DNA of 64,000 nucleotides from Micromonospora wenchangensis (GCF_002210435.1 NZ_MZMV01000040.1:1-64000); one strand, 5' to 3'. Counted from the stretch's first letter, positions 1 through 7,977 are shown. Notes: generated from the letters alone by a model not told the origin. Made by a program: numbers and translations.

Positions 1-493
1 CGCCGCCGGTCACGCCCGGGCCGGCGCGGGGGTCGGGGGCGGGACCGGGGGAGTGGGCCGCGCCGGCACCGCCAGCCGGGGCGGGGCGGGCACCCATCCC
101 GGCCGGCAGCACACCCGACTCGGGGCCGCGCCAGGTCGGGGGGACCGCCCGCAGGCCGCCGCGCCGGTCGACCGCTACGCCGCTACGGTCGGCCAGCGCC
201 ACCGCCTCGGCCAGCCGGGCCTTGGCCACCCGCAGCCGGCCGGCGAACTCGGCGAGCACCTGATCGGTCTCGACCAGCGCCGGCAGGATGGTGCCCAGCT
301 GCGCGCGCAGCCCGTCGAGCCGACTGCCGGCCCTGGTGGCCGCCCCGCCCGACCAGCCCGTCCGCAGCGTCGCGGCCCGCTCGGCCAGCCCGGACCGCCG
401 TCGGGTGATCGGCGCGTCCAGCCCGCGCCAGGCCACCCCCGCGGCCACCCAGTCGCCGGGGGAGGCCGCCCAGAGCTGGGCGTACCCGATCAT
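1..493 (-). CDS. WXG100-like protein with Pro/Ala-rich tail, partial at window edge
   Basis: The reading frame starts with ATG at 493 and runs off the left edge, giving 164 codons. The first 100 or so residues look helical, with an early SPGDW and W-rich segment (LWAASPGDW, AWRGLDAP, TGWSGGAA) and then a heptad-like helix with Leu/Ala/Arg spacing. This fits WXG100 or EspA-like type VII secretion substrates. After about residue 120 it becomes Pro/Gly/Ala-rich. The ATG overlaps the stop codon of the upstream gene (ATGA), so the two are translationally coupled. Small EspC-like plus larger helical Pro-rich protein is a common actinobacterial pairing. No ESX machinery gene is visible in the window, so export is inferred from family resemblance only. 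Confidence 0.6.
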   Translation of the reverse strand, partial: MIGYAQLWAASPGDWVAAGVAWRGLDAPITRRRSGLAERAATLRTGWSGGAATRAGSRLDGLRAQLGTILPALVETDQVLAEFAGRLRVAKARLAEAVALADRSGVAVDRRGGLRAVPPTWRGPESGVLPAGMGARPAPAGGAGAAHSPGPAPDPRAGPGVTGG

Positions 494-789
494 CGGGGTC
501 GACCGGCCAGCCGCCCGGCGGCCCGGTCGTCGGCCGCCGCGTACGCCTCGGCGGCGTCGCGCAGCGCGGTACCGGTCTCGGCGACCCGTACCCCGAGCAC
601 CCCGTGCCAGGCGTGCACCGCCGACTCCAGCCCGGCCAGGGCGGCCCCGGCCCGCCAACCCGGCGCGGACGGCACCAGCCCGGGGTGACCCGCCAGCCCC
701 CGGGCCAGCGCGTACGCCTCGTCGGTCAGCCCACCGGCCGCCGCCCGCAGCACCGGCAGGTCCACCCGCACCGGCTCGTCCGTCGTCAT
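490..789 (-). CDS. EspC-like / WXG100-family type VII secretion target
   Basis: A 99-residue protein starting at ATG 789 with a GGAGG Shine-Dalgarno just upstream. It is predicted all-helical, begins with a short acidic segment and contains the central turn SAPGWRAGAA followed by a long Ala-rich helix (ALAGLESAVHAW, ALRDAAEAYAAADD). Length, the G-W turn and the helical-hairpin pattern fit the EspC-like (PF10824) branch of ESX substrates. It overlaps the next gene by 4 bp (ATGA). No signal peptide or membrane segment is present. Function in secretion is inferred from fold-family resemblance, as no motif proves export. Confidence 0.65.
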   Translation of the reverse strand: MTTDEPVRVDLPVLRAAAGGLTDEAYALARGLAGHPGLVPSAPGWRAGAALAGLESAVHAWHGVLGVRVAETGTALRDAAEAYAAADDRAAGRLAGRPR

Positions 790-918
790 CGTCCGCCTCC
801 CCGCCCCTCGCCCGGCCCGCCGCCGTGACCGTGCCGCCGACGCTAGGTGGCGGGGCGGCCGGCCGGCGGGCCCTGTGGACGACGGGCGGCGGTCGTACCC
901 CCGGGTTGTCCACAGGTC

Positions 919-947
919 TTGCCGGCCGTGACGCCGGTGGCTAATCT
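919..947 (+). promoter_or_regulatory. Putative promoter for nnr
   Basis: TTGCCG at 919-924, a 17-bp spacer, and TAATCT at 942-947. Predicted start near 954 gives a leader of about 90 nt before the GTG/ATG region of the NAD(P)HX gene at 1043. Confidence 0.5.
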
Positions 948-1042
948 GCCGCCTCCACCGCCGGTAGGGTGATCCCGACCACGGCGGACGCGCCCGGCCG
1001 GGACGGGCGGGACGGCCGCCCGGCGGCGAAGACGGGGGTGGC

Positions 1043-2512
1043 ATGAGATCGGTGTGGCGGGTGTCGGACGTACGCGCGGCGGAGGCCGGCCTGATGGCCA
1101 CCGTGCCCCCCGGGACGCTCATGCAGCGGGCGGCGGCCGGGCTGGCCCGGCGGTGCGCCCTGCTGCTCGCCGACCGGGGCGGGGTGTACGGCGCACGGGT
1201 GCTCCTGCTGGTCGGCAGCGGCGACAACGGCGGCGACGCGTTGTACGCCGGTGAGCGGCTGGCCCGCCGGGGCGCCCAGGTCGCCGTGCTGCCGACCGCC
1301 CCCGGGCGGGCGCACGCCGACGGACTGGCGGCGCTGCGGGCCGCCGGGGGACGACTGGTCGACGCCCCGCCCGCCACGGTCGACCTGGTGCTCGACGGGA
1401 TCGTCGGGATCGGCGGCACCGGCGGGCTGCGGGACGCCGCCGACGAACTCGTCGCCGGCCTGCCCGAATTGCGGGGCCGCGACGGTGGCCGGGCCACCGT
1501 CGTCGCGGTGGACGTGCCCAGCGGGGTGGCGGTGGACACCGGGGACGTGCCGACGGACGGGACGGGCCGGCCCCGCGCCGTACGTGCCGACGTGACGGTC
1601 GCGTTCGGCGCGCTCAAGCCGGCCCTGGTGGTCGGCCCGGCTGCCCCGCTCGCCGGGCAGGTCGAGCTGGTCGACATCGGGCTCGGGCCGTGGCTGCGCG
1701 GCACCCCCGCGCTGCACGTCACGCAGTGGTCGGACGTGCGCGACTGGTGGCCCCGCACCGGCGCGTCCTCGGAGAAGTACCGCCGGGGCGTGGTCGGGGT
1801 GGCCACCGGGTCGCGGACCTACCCGGGGGCGGCGGTGCTCTCGGTGGGTGGCGCGCTGGCCGGCCCCACCGGGCTGGTCCGGTACGCCGGTGGTGCCCGG
1901 GACGAGGTGGTCCGGCAGCACCCGTCGGTGATCGCCACCGACCGGGTCGCCGGGGCCGGCCGGGTGCAGGCCTGGGTCTGCGGCTCCGGCCTGGGCACCG
2001 ACGAGCAGGCCGGCGCGGAGCTGCGCGCGGTGCTGGCCGCGCCGGTGCCCGTGGTGCTCGACGCGGACGCGTTGACCCTGCTGGTGGACGGCTCGCTCGC
2101 CGGTCGGCTGCGGGACCGGGACGCCCCGATCGTGGTCACCCCGCACGACCGGGAGTTCACCCGGCTGTGCGGCGAGGAGCCGGGGGCCGACCGGGTCGCC
2201 GCCGCGCTGCGGCTGGCCGCCTGGATGAACGCGACGGTGCTGCTCAAGGGGGACCGCACGGTGGTCGGCACGCCTGACGGCCGGGCGTACGTCAACCCGA
2301 CCGGGAGTCCCGCGCTGGCCACCGGGGGCACCGGGGACGTGCTGGCCGGGCTGCTCGGTTCGCTGCTCGCCGCCGGGCTGGCCCCGGAGCGGGCGGCGGT
2401 CGGGGCGGCGTACCTGCACGGGCTGGCCGGGCGGGAGGCGACCCGGGGCGGCCCGGTGACCGCGCCGGACGTGGTCACCGCGCTGCGTACGGTGGCGGCC
2501 CCGCTGCTCTGA
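1043..2512 (+). CDS. nnr: Bifunctional NAD(P)H-hydrate epimerase / ADP-dependent dehydratase
   Basis: A 489-residue protein with the two fused domains of the Nnr family. The N-terminal YjeF_N Rossmann domain (about 1-210) epimerises NAD(P)HX; it shows the GSGDNGGDALYAGE loop, the GIGGTGG loop and VAVDVPSGV. The C-terminal ribokinase-like dehydratase domain (about 220-489) uses ADP to restore NAD(P)H from the S form; it shows VLDADAL, VTPHDREF, LLKGD and NPTGSPALATGGTGDVLAG. Both domains appear intact and the length matches bacterial fusions. It precedes alr, from which it is separated by a hairpin at 2520-2543, as in many actinobacteria. Cytoplasmic metabolite repair. Confidence 0.93.
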   Translation: MRSVWRVSDVRAAEAGLMATVPPGTLMQRAAAGLARRCALLLADRGGVYGARVLLLVGSGDNGGDALYAGERLARRGAQVAVLPTAPGRAHADGLAALRAAGGRLVDAPPATVDLVLDGIVGIGGTGGLRDAADELVAGLPELRGRDGGRATVVAVDVPSGVAVDTGDVPTDGTGRPRAVRADVTVAFGALKPALVVGPAAPLAGQVELVDIGLGPWLRGTPALHVTQWSDVRDWWPRTGASSEKYRRGVVGVATGSRTYPGAAVLSVGGALAGPTGLVRYAGGARDEVVRQHPSVIATDRVAGAGRVQAWVCGSGLGTDEQAGAELRAVLAAPVPVVLDADALTLLVDGSLAGRLRDRDAPIVVTPHDREFTRLCGEEPGADRVAAALRLAAWMNATVLLKGDRTVVGTPDGRAYVNPTGSPALATGGTGDVLAGLLGSLLAAGLAPERAAVGAAYLHGLAGREATRGGPVTAPDVVTALRTVAAPLL

Positions 2513-2519
2513 CCGGCGG

Positions 2520-2543
2520 CCGGGTCGGCGTCCACCGACCCGG
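2520..2543 (+). terminator. Hairpin between nnr and alr
   Basis: Perfect 9-bp stem CCGGGTCGG / CCGACCCGG with a 6-nt loop directly after the nnr stop. There is no U tract, as is usual in high-GC actinobacteria. It separates nnr from the alr promoter. Confidence 0.5.
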
Positions 2544-2559
2544 TGATCACCGACGCCAG

Positions 2560-2571
2560 TAGGCTGGGCGT
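2560..2571 (+). promoter_or_regulatory. -10 element, probably leaderless promoter of alr
   Basis: TAGGCT at 2560-2565 followed by only 6 nt before the ATG at 2572, and no Shine-Dalgarno. The spacing places the transcript start at or next to the A of the start codon. Confidence 0.5.
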
Positions 2572-3690
2572 ATGTGGCAGGCCGAGGTACGTGTCGATCT
2601 GGACGCGATCCGTCAGAACGTGGCCCGGCTCCGGTCGGGCACCGGCGCCGAGTTGATGGCGGTGGTGAAGGGCGACGGGTACGGCCACGGCATGGTCCCG
2701 TCGGCGCGGGCCGCACTCGACGCGGGGGCGGACTGGCTGGGGGTGTGCACCCTGGACGAGGCGTTGACGCTGCGCCGGGCCGGGATCACCGTGCCGGTGC
2801 TGGCGTGGCTGCTCGACCCGGGGCTGCCCCTGCACGAGGGGGTGGCCGCCGGGGTGGACCTGGCCGCCGCGAGCCTGTCCCAGCTCGACGAGATGGTCGC
2901 GGCGGGGCGGGCCGCCGACCGGCCGGCCCGGCTGCACCTCAAGATCGACACCGGGCTGTCCCGGGGCGGCGCGACCGTCGCCGACTGGCCGACCCTGCTG
3001 GAGGCCGCCGCGAAGGCCCAGGCCGACGGCCTCGTCGAGGTGGTCGGCGTGTGGAGCCACTTCGTGTACGCGGACTCGCCCGGCCACCCCACCACCGACC
3101 GGCAGTTGGCGGTCTTCCACGAGGGGCTGGCCATGGTCGAGCGGGCCGGGCTGCGCCCGCGCTACCGGCACCTGGCCAACTCGGCGGCCACCCTGACCCG
3201 CCCCGACACCCACTTCGACCTGGTCCGGCCCGGGATCGCCGTCTACGGGCTGTCGCCGATCGCCGGGCAGCAGTTCGGGCTGCGCCGGGCGATGACCGCG
3301 CGGGCCCGGGTGATGCTCACCAAGCGGGTCCCCGCCGGCACCGGCGTGTCGTACGGCCACACGTACACCACCGCCGAGGAGGCGAACCTGGCCGTGGTGC
3401 CGCTCGGCTACGCCGACGGGGTGCCCCGGCACGCCTCCAACGTGGGGCCGGTGCAGCTCGGCGGGAAGCGGCGGACCATCTCCGGCCGGGTCTGCATGGA
3501 CCAGTTCGTGCTCGACTGCGGCGCGGACGAGGTGGCCGCCGGTGACGTGGCGACCCTGTTCGGCAGCGGCGACGACGGTATGCCCACCGCCGACGACTGG
3601 GCCGAGGCGGTCGGCACGATCAACTACGAGATCGTCACCCGGTTCGGCGGGGTCCGGGTGCCCCGGGTCTACGACGGGGAGCGCCCGTGA
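2572..3690 (+). CDS. alr: Alanine racemase
   Basis: A 372-residue PLP enzyme converting L-Ala to D-Ala for peptidoglycan. The N-terminal TIM barrel carries the PLP-binding lysine K33 in VVKGDGYGHG; the family usually has KADAYGHG. The C-terminal beta domain has the catalytic tyrosine Y261 in GVSYGHTY, plus GRVCMDQ and the PLGYADG segment. Length is normal. The start is the ATG right after a TAGGCT box, with no RBS. Its GTG-overlapping downstream neighbour is an alpha/beta hydrolase followed by tsaE, the order seen in Mycobacterium and Streptomyces. Confidence 0.96.
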   Translation: MWQAEVRVDLDAIRQNVARLRSGTGAELMAVVKGDGYGHGMVPSARAALDAGADWLGVCTLDEALTLRRAGITVPVLAWLLDPGLPLHEGVAAGVDLAAASLSQLDEMVAAGRAADRPARLHLKIDTGLSRGGATVADWPTLLEAAAKAQADGLVEVVGVWSHFVYADSPGHPTTDRQLAVFHEGLAMVERAGLRPRYRHLANSAATLTRPDTHFDLVRPGIAVYGLSPIAGQQFGLRRAMTARARVMLTKRVPAGTGVSYGHTYTTAEEANLAVVPLGYADGVPRHASNVGPVQLGGKRRTISGRVCMDQFVLDCGADEVAAGDVATLFGSGDDGMPTADDWAEAVGTINYEIVTRFGGVRVPRVYDGERP

Positions 3691-4784
3691 GCGCGGTGAA
3701 CCGGTTCCGGGTGCCCCGGCCGAGGACCGCCGCGGGGCGGGTCGCCGGCGTGGTCGGAGCCGCGGTGGGGGTGGCCGCCGCCGGGCTGGCCGCCGGGGTG
3801 GCCACCGAACGCGCCCTGGTCCGCCGGCTCAAGGCCGACCCCGCCGACCCGTACGCCGGGGAGGACTTCGGCACGCAGCGGTACGACGAGGCGTACCGGC
3901 TGGAGTTGCCGGACGGCACCGACATCCACGTCGAGGTGGTCGAGCCGACCCGGCCGGTGCCGGGGCGTCCGACGGTGGTGCTGGTGCACGGCTTCTGCCT
4001 GGACATGGGGACGTTCCACTTCCAGCGCAAGCTGCTCGCCGAACGCGGCGACCACCGGATCGTCGCGTACGACCAGCCGGGGCACGGCCGGTCGGGGCGG
4101 TTGGAGACCGGCGAGTACGACCTCGCCGCGCTCGGGCACACCCTGCGCCGGGTGATCGACGCGACCGCCCCGGAGGGGCCGTTGGTGCTGGTCGGGCACT
4201 CGATGGGCGGGATGACCATCATGGCGTTCGCCGAGGCGTACCCGGAGTTGTTCGGTGACCGGGTGGTCGGCACGGTGCTGATGGCCACGTCGGGCGGGTT
4301 GCTGGCCGAGACGAAGCTGGTCGCGCCGGCCCTGCTCGGCCGGGTCGGCTCGCCGGTGCTGTTCATGATGAGCAACGCCACCCGGTACGGCGGGCTCGTG
4401 ATCGACCGGGCCCGCAGGTCCACGTCCAACGTGGCCTGGCTGCTGACCCGCCGCTACGGCTTCGGCACCCCGAAACCGAGCCCGGCCCTGGTGTCGTACG
4501 TGGAGCGGATGAACTCCCGCACGTCTGCCGACACGGTGACCCGCTACCTGCGGACCCTGGCCACCCACTCCCGGTTCCCGGCGCTGGCCGCGTTGAGCGG
4601 CACCCCGGTGCTGGTGGTGGTGGGCGACAAGGACATGATCACGCCGGTGGTCCACTCGGACGAGATCGTCCGCCGGCTGCCGCACGCCGAGTACCTCAAG
4701 ATCCAGGACAGTGGGCACGTGGTGATGCTGGAACACGCCGACGAGGTCAACGCCGCGCTGGAACGCTTCCTGGAGGCGTTGTGA
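3687..4784 (+). CDS. Alpha/beta-fold hydrolase, membrane-anchored N terminus
   Basis: A 365-residue protein. Residues 15-40 form an Ala/Gly/Val-rich hydrophobic segment that could anchor the protein. The hydrolase core follows: oxyanion loop LVHGFCLDMGTFHFQ, nucleophile elbow GHSMGG with S172, acid loop VVVGDKDMITP, and the catalytic His in DSGHVVMLEH. The substrate cannot be told from sequence. The GTG start overlaps the alr stop (GTGA) and its own stop overlaps tsaE in the same way, so alr, hydrolase and tsaE are probably one transcript. A hydrolase in this position between alr and tsaE is conserved in streptomycetes, from memory. Confidence 0.88.
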   Translation: MSAVNRFRVPRPRTAAGRVAGVVGAAVGVAAAGLAAGVATERALVRRLKADPADPYAGEDFGTQRYDEAYRLELPDGTDIHVEVVEPTRPVPGRPTVVLVHGFCLDMGTFHFQRKLLAERGDHRIVAYDQPGHGRSGRLETGEYDLAALGHTLRRVIDATAPEGPLVLVGHSMGGMTIMAFAEAYPELFGDRVVGTVLMATSGGLLAETKLVAPALLGRVGSPVLFMMSNATRYGGLVIDRARRSTSNVAWLLTRRYGFGTPKPSPALVSYVERMNSRTSADTVTRYLRTLATHSRFPALAALSGTPVLVVVGDKDMITPVVHSDEIVRRLPHAEYLKIQDSGHVVMLEHADEVNAALERFLEAL

Positions 4785-5263
4785 GCGTGCGCGTCACGTT
4801 GCCCACGGTCGAGGACACGCACGCCTTCGGCCGCCGGCTCGCCGGCGTGCTGCGCGCCGGCGACCTGCTGCTGCTCACCGGCCCGCTGGGGGCCGGCAAG
4901 ACCGCGCTCACCCGGGGCCTCGGTGCCGGTCTGGGGGTACGCGGCGACGTCACCTCGCCGACCTTCGTGATCGCCCGGGTGCACCGGCCCGACCCGGCGC
5001 GCGGCGGCACGGTGGCCCTGGTGCACGCCGACGCGTACCGGCTGGGTGACGCCGCCGACCCACGCGCCGAGATCGACGACCTGGACCTGGACGCCTCGGT
5101 GGACGCCTCGGTGACCGTGGTCGAGTGGGGCGAGGGACTGGTCGAGCAGCTCGTCGACACCCACCTGCGGGTACGCATCGACCGGCGCGACGACGACACC
5201 CGGGTGGTCGAGTTGGAGCCGGTGGGCGGGGACTGGGCGGACCGCCTGACCGCGCTGGGCTGA
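4781..5263 (+). CDS. tsaE: tRNA threonylcarbamoyladenosine biosynthesis ATPase TsaE
   Basis: A 160-residue P-loop protein with Walker A GPLGAGKT at 34-41, SPTFVIARVH, VHADAYRLG and the VVEWGEGL Walker B-like segment typical of TsaE. It is the ATPase that works with TsaB and TsaD to place the threonylcarbamoyl group on A37 of ANN-decoding tRNAs. Partners tsaB and tsaD are in this window at 7282-9489. The GTG start overlaps the upstream hydrolase stop. In Mycobacterium tuberculosis tsaE is immediately followed by tsaB; here about 2 kb intervenes. Confidence 0.94.
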   Translation: MSVRVTLPTVEDTHAFGRRLAGVLRAGDLLLLTGPLGAGKTALTRGLGAGLGVRGDVTSPTFVIARVHRPDPARGGTVALVHADAYRLGDAADPRAEIDDLDLDASVDASVTVVEWGEGLVEQLVDTHLRVRIDRRDDDTRVVELEPVGGDWADRLTALG

Positions 5264-5335
5264 CCCGGCCCCGGGGGCGCGGGGTGTCGTACCCGCTGCC
5301 TAGAGTGCCGGGGACTTCGTTGCGAAAGGTTGCCG

Positions 5336-6037
5336 ATGCCCGACGACACCCCCACCCTCGACCTGCTGGCGCTGTTGCCGCAGGCGTGGCGTGCCGTGCT
5401 CACCCCGCACCTGGACCCGGCCCGGACGGCGGCGCTTGCCGACTTCGTCGCCCGCGAGTACGCCACCCAGACCGTCTTCCCGCCGCAGGAGGATCTCTTC
5501 TCCGCCTACCGGCTGTGCGGCCCGGAGCAGTGCCGGGTGCTGATCCTCGGCCAGGACCCGTACCACAAGGCGGGGCAGGCGCACGGGCTGAGCTTCAGCG
5601 TGCGTGAGGGGGTGTCCGTGCCGCCGTCGCTGCGCAACGTCTTCAAGGAGCTGAGCGAGGATCTCGGGGTGCCCAAGCCGCGCAGCGGCAACCTGGACGG
5701 GTGGGCGGCGCAGGGTGTGCTGCTGCTCAACGCGGTGCTCACGGTCCGGCAGGCCAGCCCCGGTTCGCACGGCAACAAGGGGTGGGAGGAGTTCACCGAC
5801 GCGACCATCCGCGCCCTGGACGCCCGGGACGAGCCGGTGGTGTTCCTGCTCTGGGGCGGCTACGCCCGCAAGAAGGCGGCCCTGGTCACCAACCCCCGGC
5901 ACGTGGTGCTGGAGGCCGGCCACCCGAGCCCGATGAACCCGCGTGGCTTCCTGGGCAGCCGCCCGTTCAGCGCCACCAACAAGGCCCTCGCCGACGCCGG
6001 CCTGCCCCCGATCGACTGGGAGCGCTCGGCCGGCTGA
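5336..6037 (+). CDS. ung: Uracil-DNA glycosylase, family 1
   Basis: A 233-residue base-excision repair enzyme removing uracil from DNA. Family 1 motifs are intact: the water-activating loop GQDPYH at 72-77 (catalytic D74), uracil-binding LLLNAVLTV, and the minor-groove loop AGHPSPMNPRGF with H196. I chose the ATG at 5336 over the in-frame TTG at 5330, because GAAAGG at 5324-5329 abuts the TTG but is 6 nt from the ATG. It lies between tsaE and the HTH gene and interrupts the conserved t6A block. Confidence 0.95.
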   Translation: MPDDTPTLDLLALLPQAWRAVLTPHLDPARTAALADFVAREYATQTVFPPQEDLFSAYRLCGPEQCRVLILGQDPYHKAGQAHGLSFSVREGVSVPPSLRNVFKELSEDLGVPKPRSGNLDGWAAQGVLLLNAVLTVRQASPGSHGNKGWEEFTDATIRALDARDEPVVFLLWGGYARKKAALVTNPRHVVLEAGHPSPMNPRGFLGSRPFSATNKALADAGLPPIDWERSAG

Positions 6038-6089
6038 CCCTGGCGGACACCGCCGCGCACCGCCGGGTGACGGCGGCGGTGCGCGGCGT

Positions 6090-6830
6090 TCACCGCCCGG
6101 TCCGAGCGGTCGGGCCGCCGTCCGGGGTGCGGCCGTCGGCGGCGCGTTGCCGGTGCCGGCGCAGCAGGGCGGCCGCCCGCGGGTCGGTCAGCTCCACGGC
6201 GACCAGCGGGACCACCCGGTAGCTGCGCTCCCCGTGCCGCACCTCGATCGCCGCCGGGAACTCGTCGCACATCTGCGCGCGGATCTCGCCGTACCGGGTC
6301 GTCCAGCGGTGCTCGCCGGGTTCCTCCGGTTCCAGGTACAGGCCACCGAACTCACCCCACCTGGCATTCCAGCGCTGGCCGTAGGCGGCCGTCAGCCAGG
6401 CGGTGAACCGGGCCGAGTCGCGCCACCGGACGGCGATCTCGACCGCGTCGACGGGTACGGGCGCACCCTGCAGCAGCGCGGCGGTGCTGCCGGTCAGCAG
6501 GTGGGGCAGCGCGCCCAGCCGGTCGAGCAGCCGGTCCAGCCCCAGCTCGTCGATCCGGTCGGCGGGTGACCGCCCGGCCAGGGCGTCCATCTCGGCGTCG
6601 AGGTGGCTGTCGAGGGGCTCGGTGGTGACGGCGAGTTGCCGGCCGAGGGCGGCGAGAAGGCGCTCGACCAGGTCGAGGCTCGGCACCCGACCACCGCCCT
6701 CGACGCGGGCCACCGCGCTCTGACTCGTCCCGGCCCGGTCCGCCAGTTGCTGCTGGGTGAGCCGCTGGGCGCTGCGTTCCCGGCGCAGCAGTGCGGCGAT
6801 CTCCGTGGCGAGCCGACCACTCTCAGTCAT
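6090..6830 (-). CDS. XRE-type HTH protein with a nucleotidyltransferase-like C-terminal domain
   Basis: A 246-residue protein. Residues 13-66 are a Cro/CI helix-turn-helix (RLTQQQLADRAGTSQSAVARVEGG). Residues 95-225 are reminiscent of the AbiEii/MNT nucleotidyltransferase fold: LLTGSTAALLQG at 111-122 resembles the glycine-rich GG/GS motif and VDAVEIAV at 127-134 sits where the metal-binding D-x-D strand is expected. The second acidic residue is out of register (D128, E131), so the domain may be inactive. It is transcribed opposite to the t6A genes. A perfect palindrome lies 27 bp upstream, and a further copy of its half-site touches the start codon, suggesting autoregulation. Function unknown; a single-gene antitoxin/toxin-like regulator is possible. 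Confidence 0.7.
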   Translation of the reverse strand: MTESGRLATEIAALLRRERSAQRLTQQQLADRAGTSQSAVARVEGGGRVPSLDLVERLLAALGRQLAVTTEPLDSHLDAEMDALAGRSPADRIDELGLDRLLDRLGALPHLLTGSTAALLQGAPVPVDAVEIAVRWRDSARFTAWLTAAYGQRWNARWGEFGGLYLEPEEPGEHRWTTRYGEIRAQMCDEFPAAIEVRHGERSYRVVPLVAVELTDPRAAALLRRHRQRAADGRTPDGGPTARTGR

Positions 6831-6856
6831 CCAGGCATGATGATGTGCCGGCGGTG

Positions 6857-6902
6857 AGCGGTATGCCTGGGAGTCATGTTTATGACTCCCAGGCATACCG
6901 CT
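6857..6902. repeat. Perfect 21-bp inverted repeat, candidate operator of the HTH gene
   Basis: Arms at 6857-6877 and 6882-6902 are exact reverse complements around the 4-nt loop GTTT. Each arm contains ATGCCTGG followed by GAGTCAT. A third CCAGGCAT half-site lies at 6831-6838 directly next to the start codon of the HTH gene. Spacing and position fit an operator or cruciform regulatory site for that gene. Confidence 0.7.
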
Positions 6903-7267
6903 CCACGTCGGATACCACTCCCCAGCCGGGCCGGCTCCCCGTGCGGCGGTCCGCCGACGAGGCCAGGAGCCAAGGATCTTCTGTCGAAGGCCAGAAACCG
7001 GGGCAGCACCGACGGCCGGAGCCCAGGGGCGGTGGCAGGGGTGAGGACGGAGTCGGGGAGAGGACAGGATGGTCGCCCGAGAGCGGGGCGTGGACCTGAG
7101 GGCGGAGCTGGGGGCTGTCCGAGGCAGCGGCGCGGGGTCGGGACCGGGGCGATTCCGAGGGCAAGGAGCGGGGCGAGCGCGCGGGCGGGGACGCGAGGAC
7201 ACCTGGCAGGGGCAGGGGATGCTGGCGAGGGCGGGCGGGGTGTGGCCGGGCGGTGCGGGTGGACGGC
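6903..7267. other. Non-coding, strongly G-rich tract upstream of tsaB
   Basis: There is no convincing gene between the palindrome and tsaB. From about 6955 to 7260 the + strand carries roughly twice as many G as C, with many GGGG and GGAG runs. The open frames crossing it lack coding-type codon bias. Confidence 0.5.
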
Positions 7268-7281
7268 TAGGCTGGCTTACC
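7268..7281 (+). promoter_or_regulatory. -10 element of tsaB, probably leaderless
   Basis: TAGGCT at 7268-7273, 8 nt before the GTG start at 7282, with no Shine-Dalgarno. Confidence 0.45.
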
Positions 7282-7977
7282 GTGCTCGTACTGGTGGTGG
7301 ACTCCTCGACCCCCGCGGTCACCGCGGCGCTGGCCGAGGTCACGGCGGACGGCGTCGCGCTGCGGGCGCACCGGTGCACGGTCGACGCCCGCGCCCACGG
7401 CGAACTGCTCGCCCCACAGGTCGAGGCGGTGCTCGCCGACGTCGACGCCCGGCCGGCCGACCTCGGTGCGATCGTCGCCGGGCTCGGCCCCGGCCCCTTC
7501 ACCGGGCTGCGGGTCGGGCTGGTCACCGCTGCCACCATGGGCCAGGTGCTCGGCATCCCCACGTACGGCGTCTGCTCGCTCGACGGCATCGGCCACCCCG
7601 GCCCTACCGGCGGCACGGCGGTGGGGGAGCGGCGGGTGCTGGTCGCCGCCGACGCGCGGCGCAAGGAGGTCTACTGGGCGGTCTACGACGGCGACGGCCG
7701 GCGGATCGTCGGTCCGGAGGTGGACGCCCCGGCGGTCGCCGCCGCCCGCGCCCGGGAGCTGGCCGTCACCGAGGCGGTCGGGGACGGCGCCCACCGGTAC
7801 GTCGACGTGCTCGGCCTACCGCTGCGCGCCGAACCCCGTTATCCGGACGCCGCCACGCTGGTCGCCCTGGCCGCCGCCCGGGTCCGGGCGGGTGCCCCCG
7901 GCGAGACGCTCACCCCGCTGTACCTGCGTCGGCCGGACGCGGTCGCGGCGACCAGCCGCAAGTCGGTGCTGCCGTGA
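7282..7977 (+). CDS. tsaB: tRNA threonylcarbamoyladenosine biosynthesis protein TsaB
   Basis: A 231-residue ASKHA-fold protein (VLVLVVDSSTPAVTAAL at the N terminus; GLGPGPFTGLRVG; CSLDGIG) that partners TsaD in t6A synthesis. It lacks the metal-binding histidines of TsaD, as expected. Longer upstream frames exist, but the GTG at 7282 puts the conserved VDSSTP motif at the right distance and follows a TAGGCT box. It overlaps rimI by 4 bp (GTGA). Confidence 0.92.
   Translation: MLVLVVDSSTPAVTAALAEVTADGVALRAHRCTVDARAHGELLAPQVEAVLADVDARPADLGAIVAGLGPGPFTGLRVGLVTAATMGQVLGIPTYGVCSLDGIGHPGPTGGTAVGERRVLVAADARRKEVYWAVYDGDGRRIVGPEVDAPAVAAARARELAVTEAVGDGAHRYVDVLGLPLRAEPRYPDAATLVALAAARVRAGAPGETLTPLYLRRPDAVAATSRKSVLP

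Noticed and set aside
941..2716. 591-residue minus-strand open frame antisense to nnr
   Set aside because: Arg/Gly/Pro-rich shadow of a well-supported gene; such long antisense frames are expected at this GC content.
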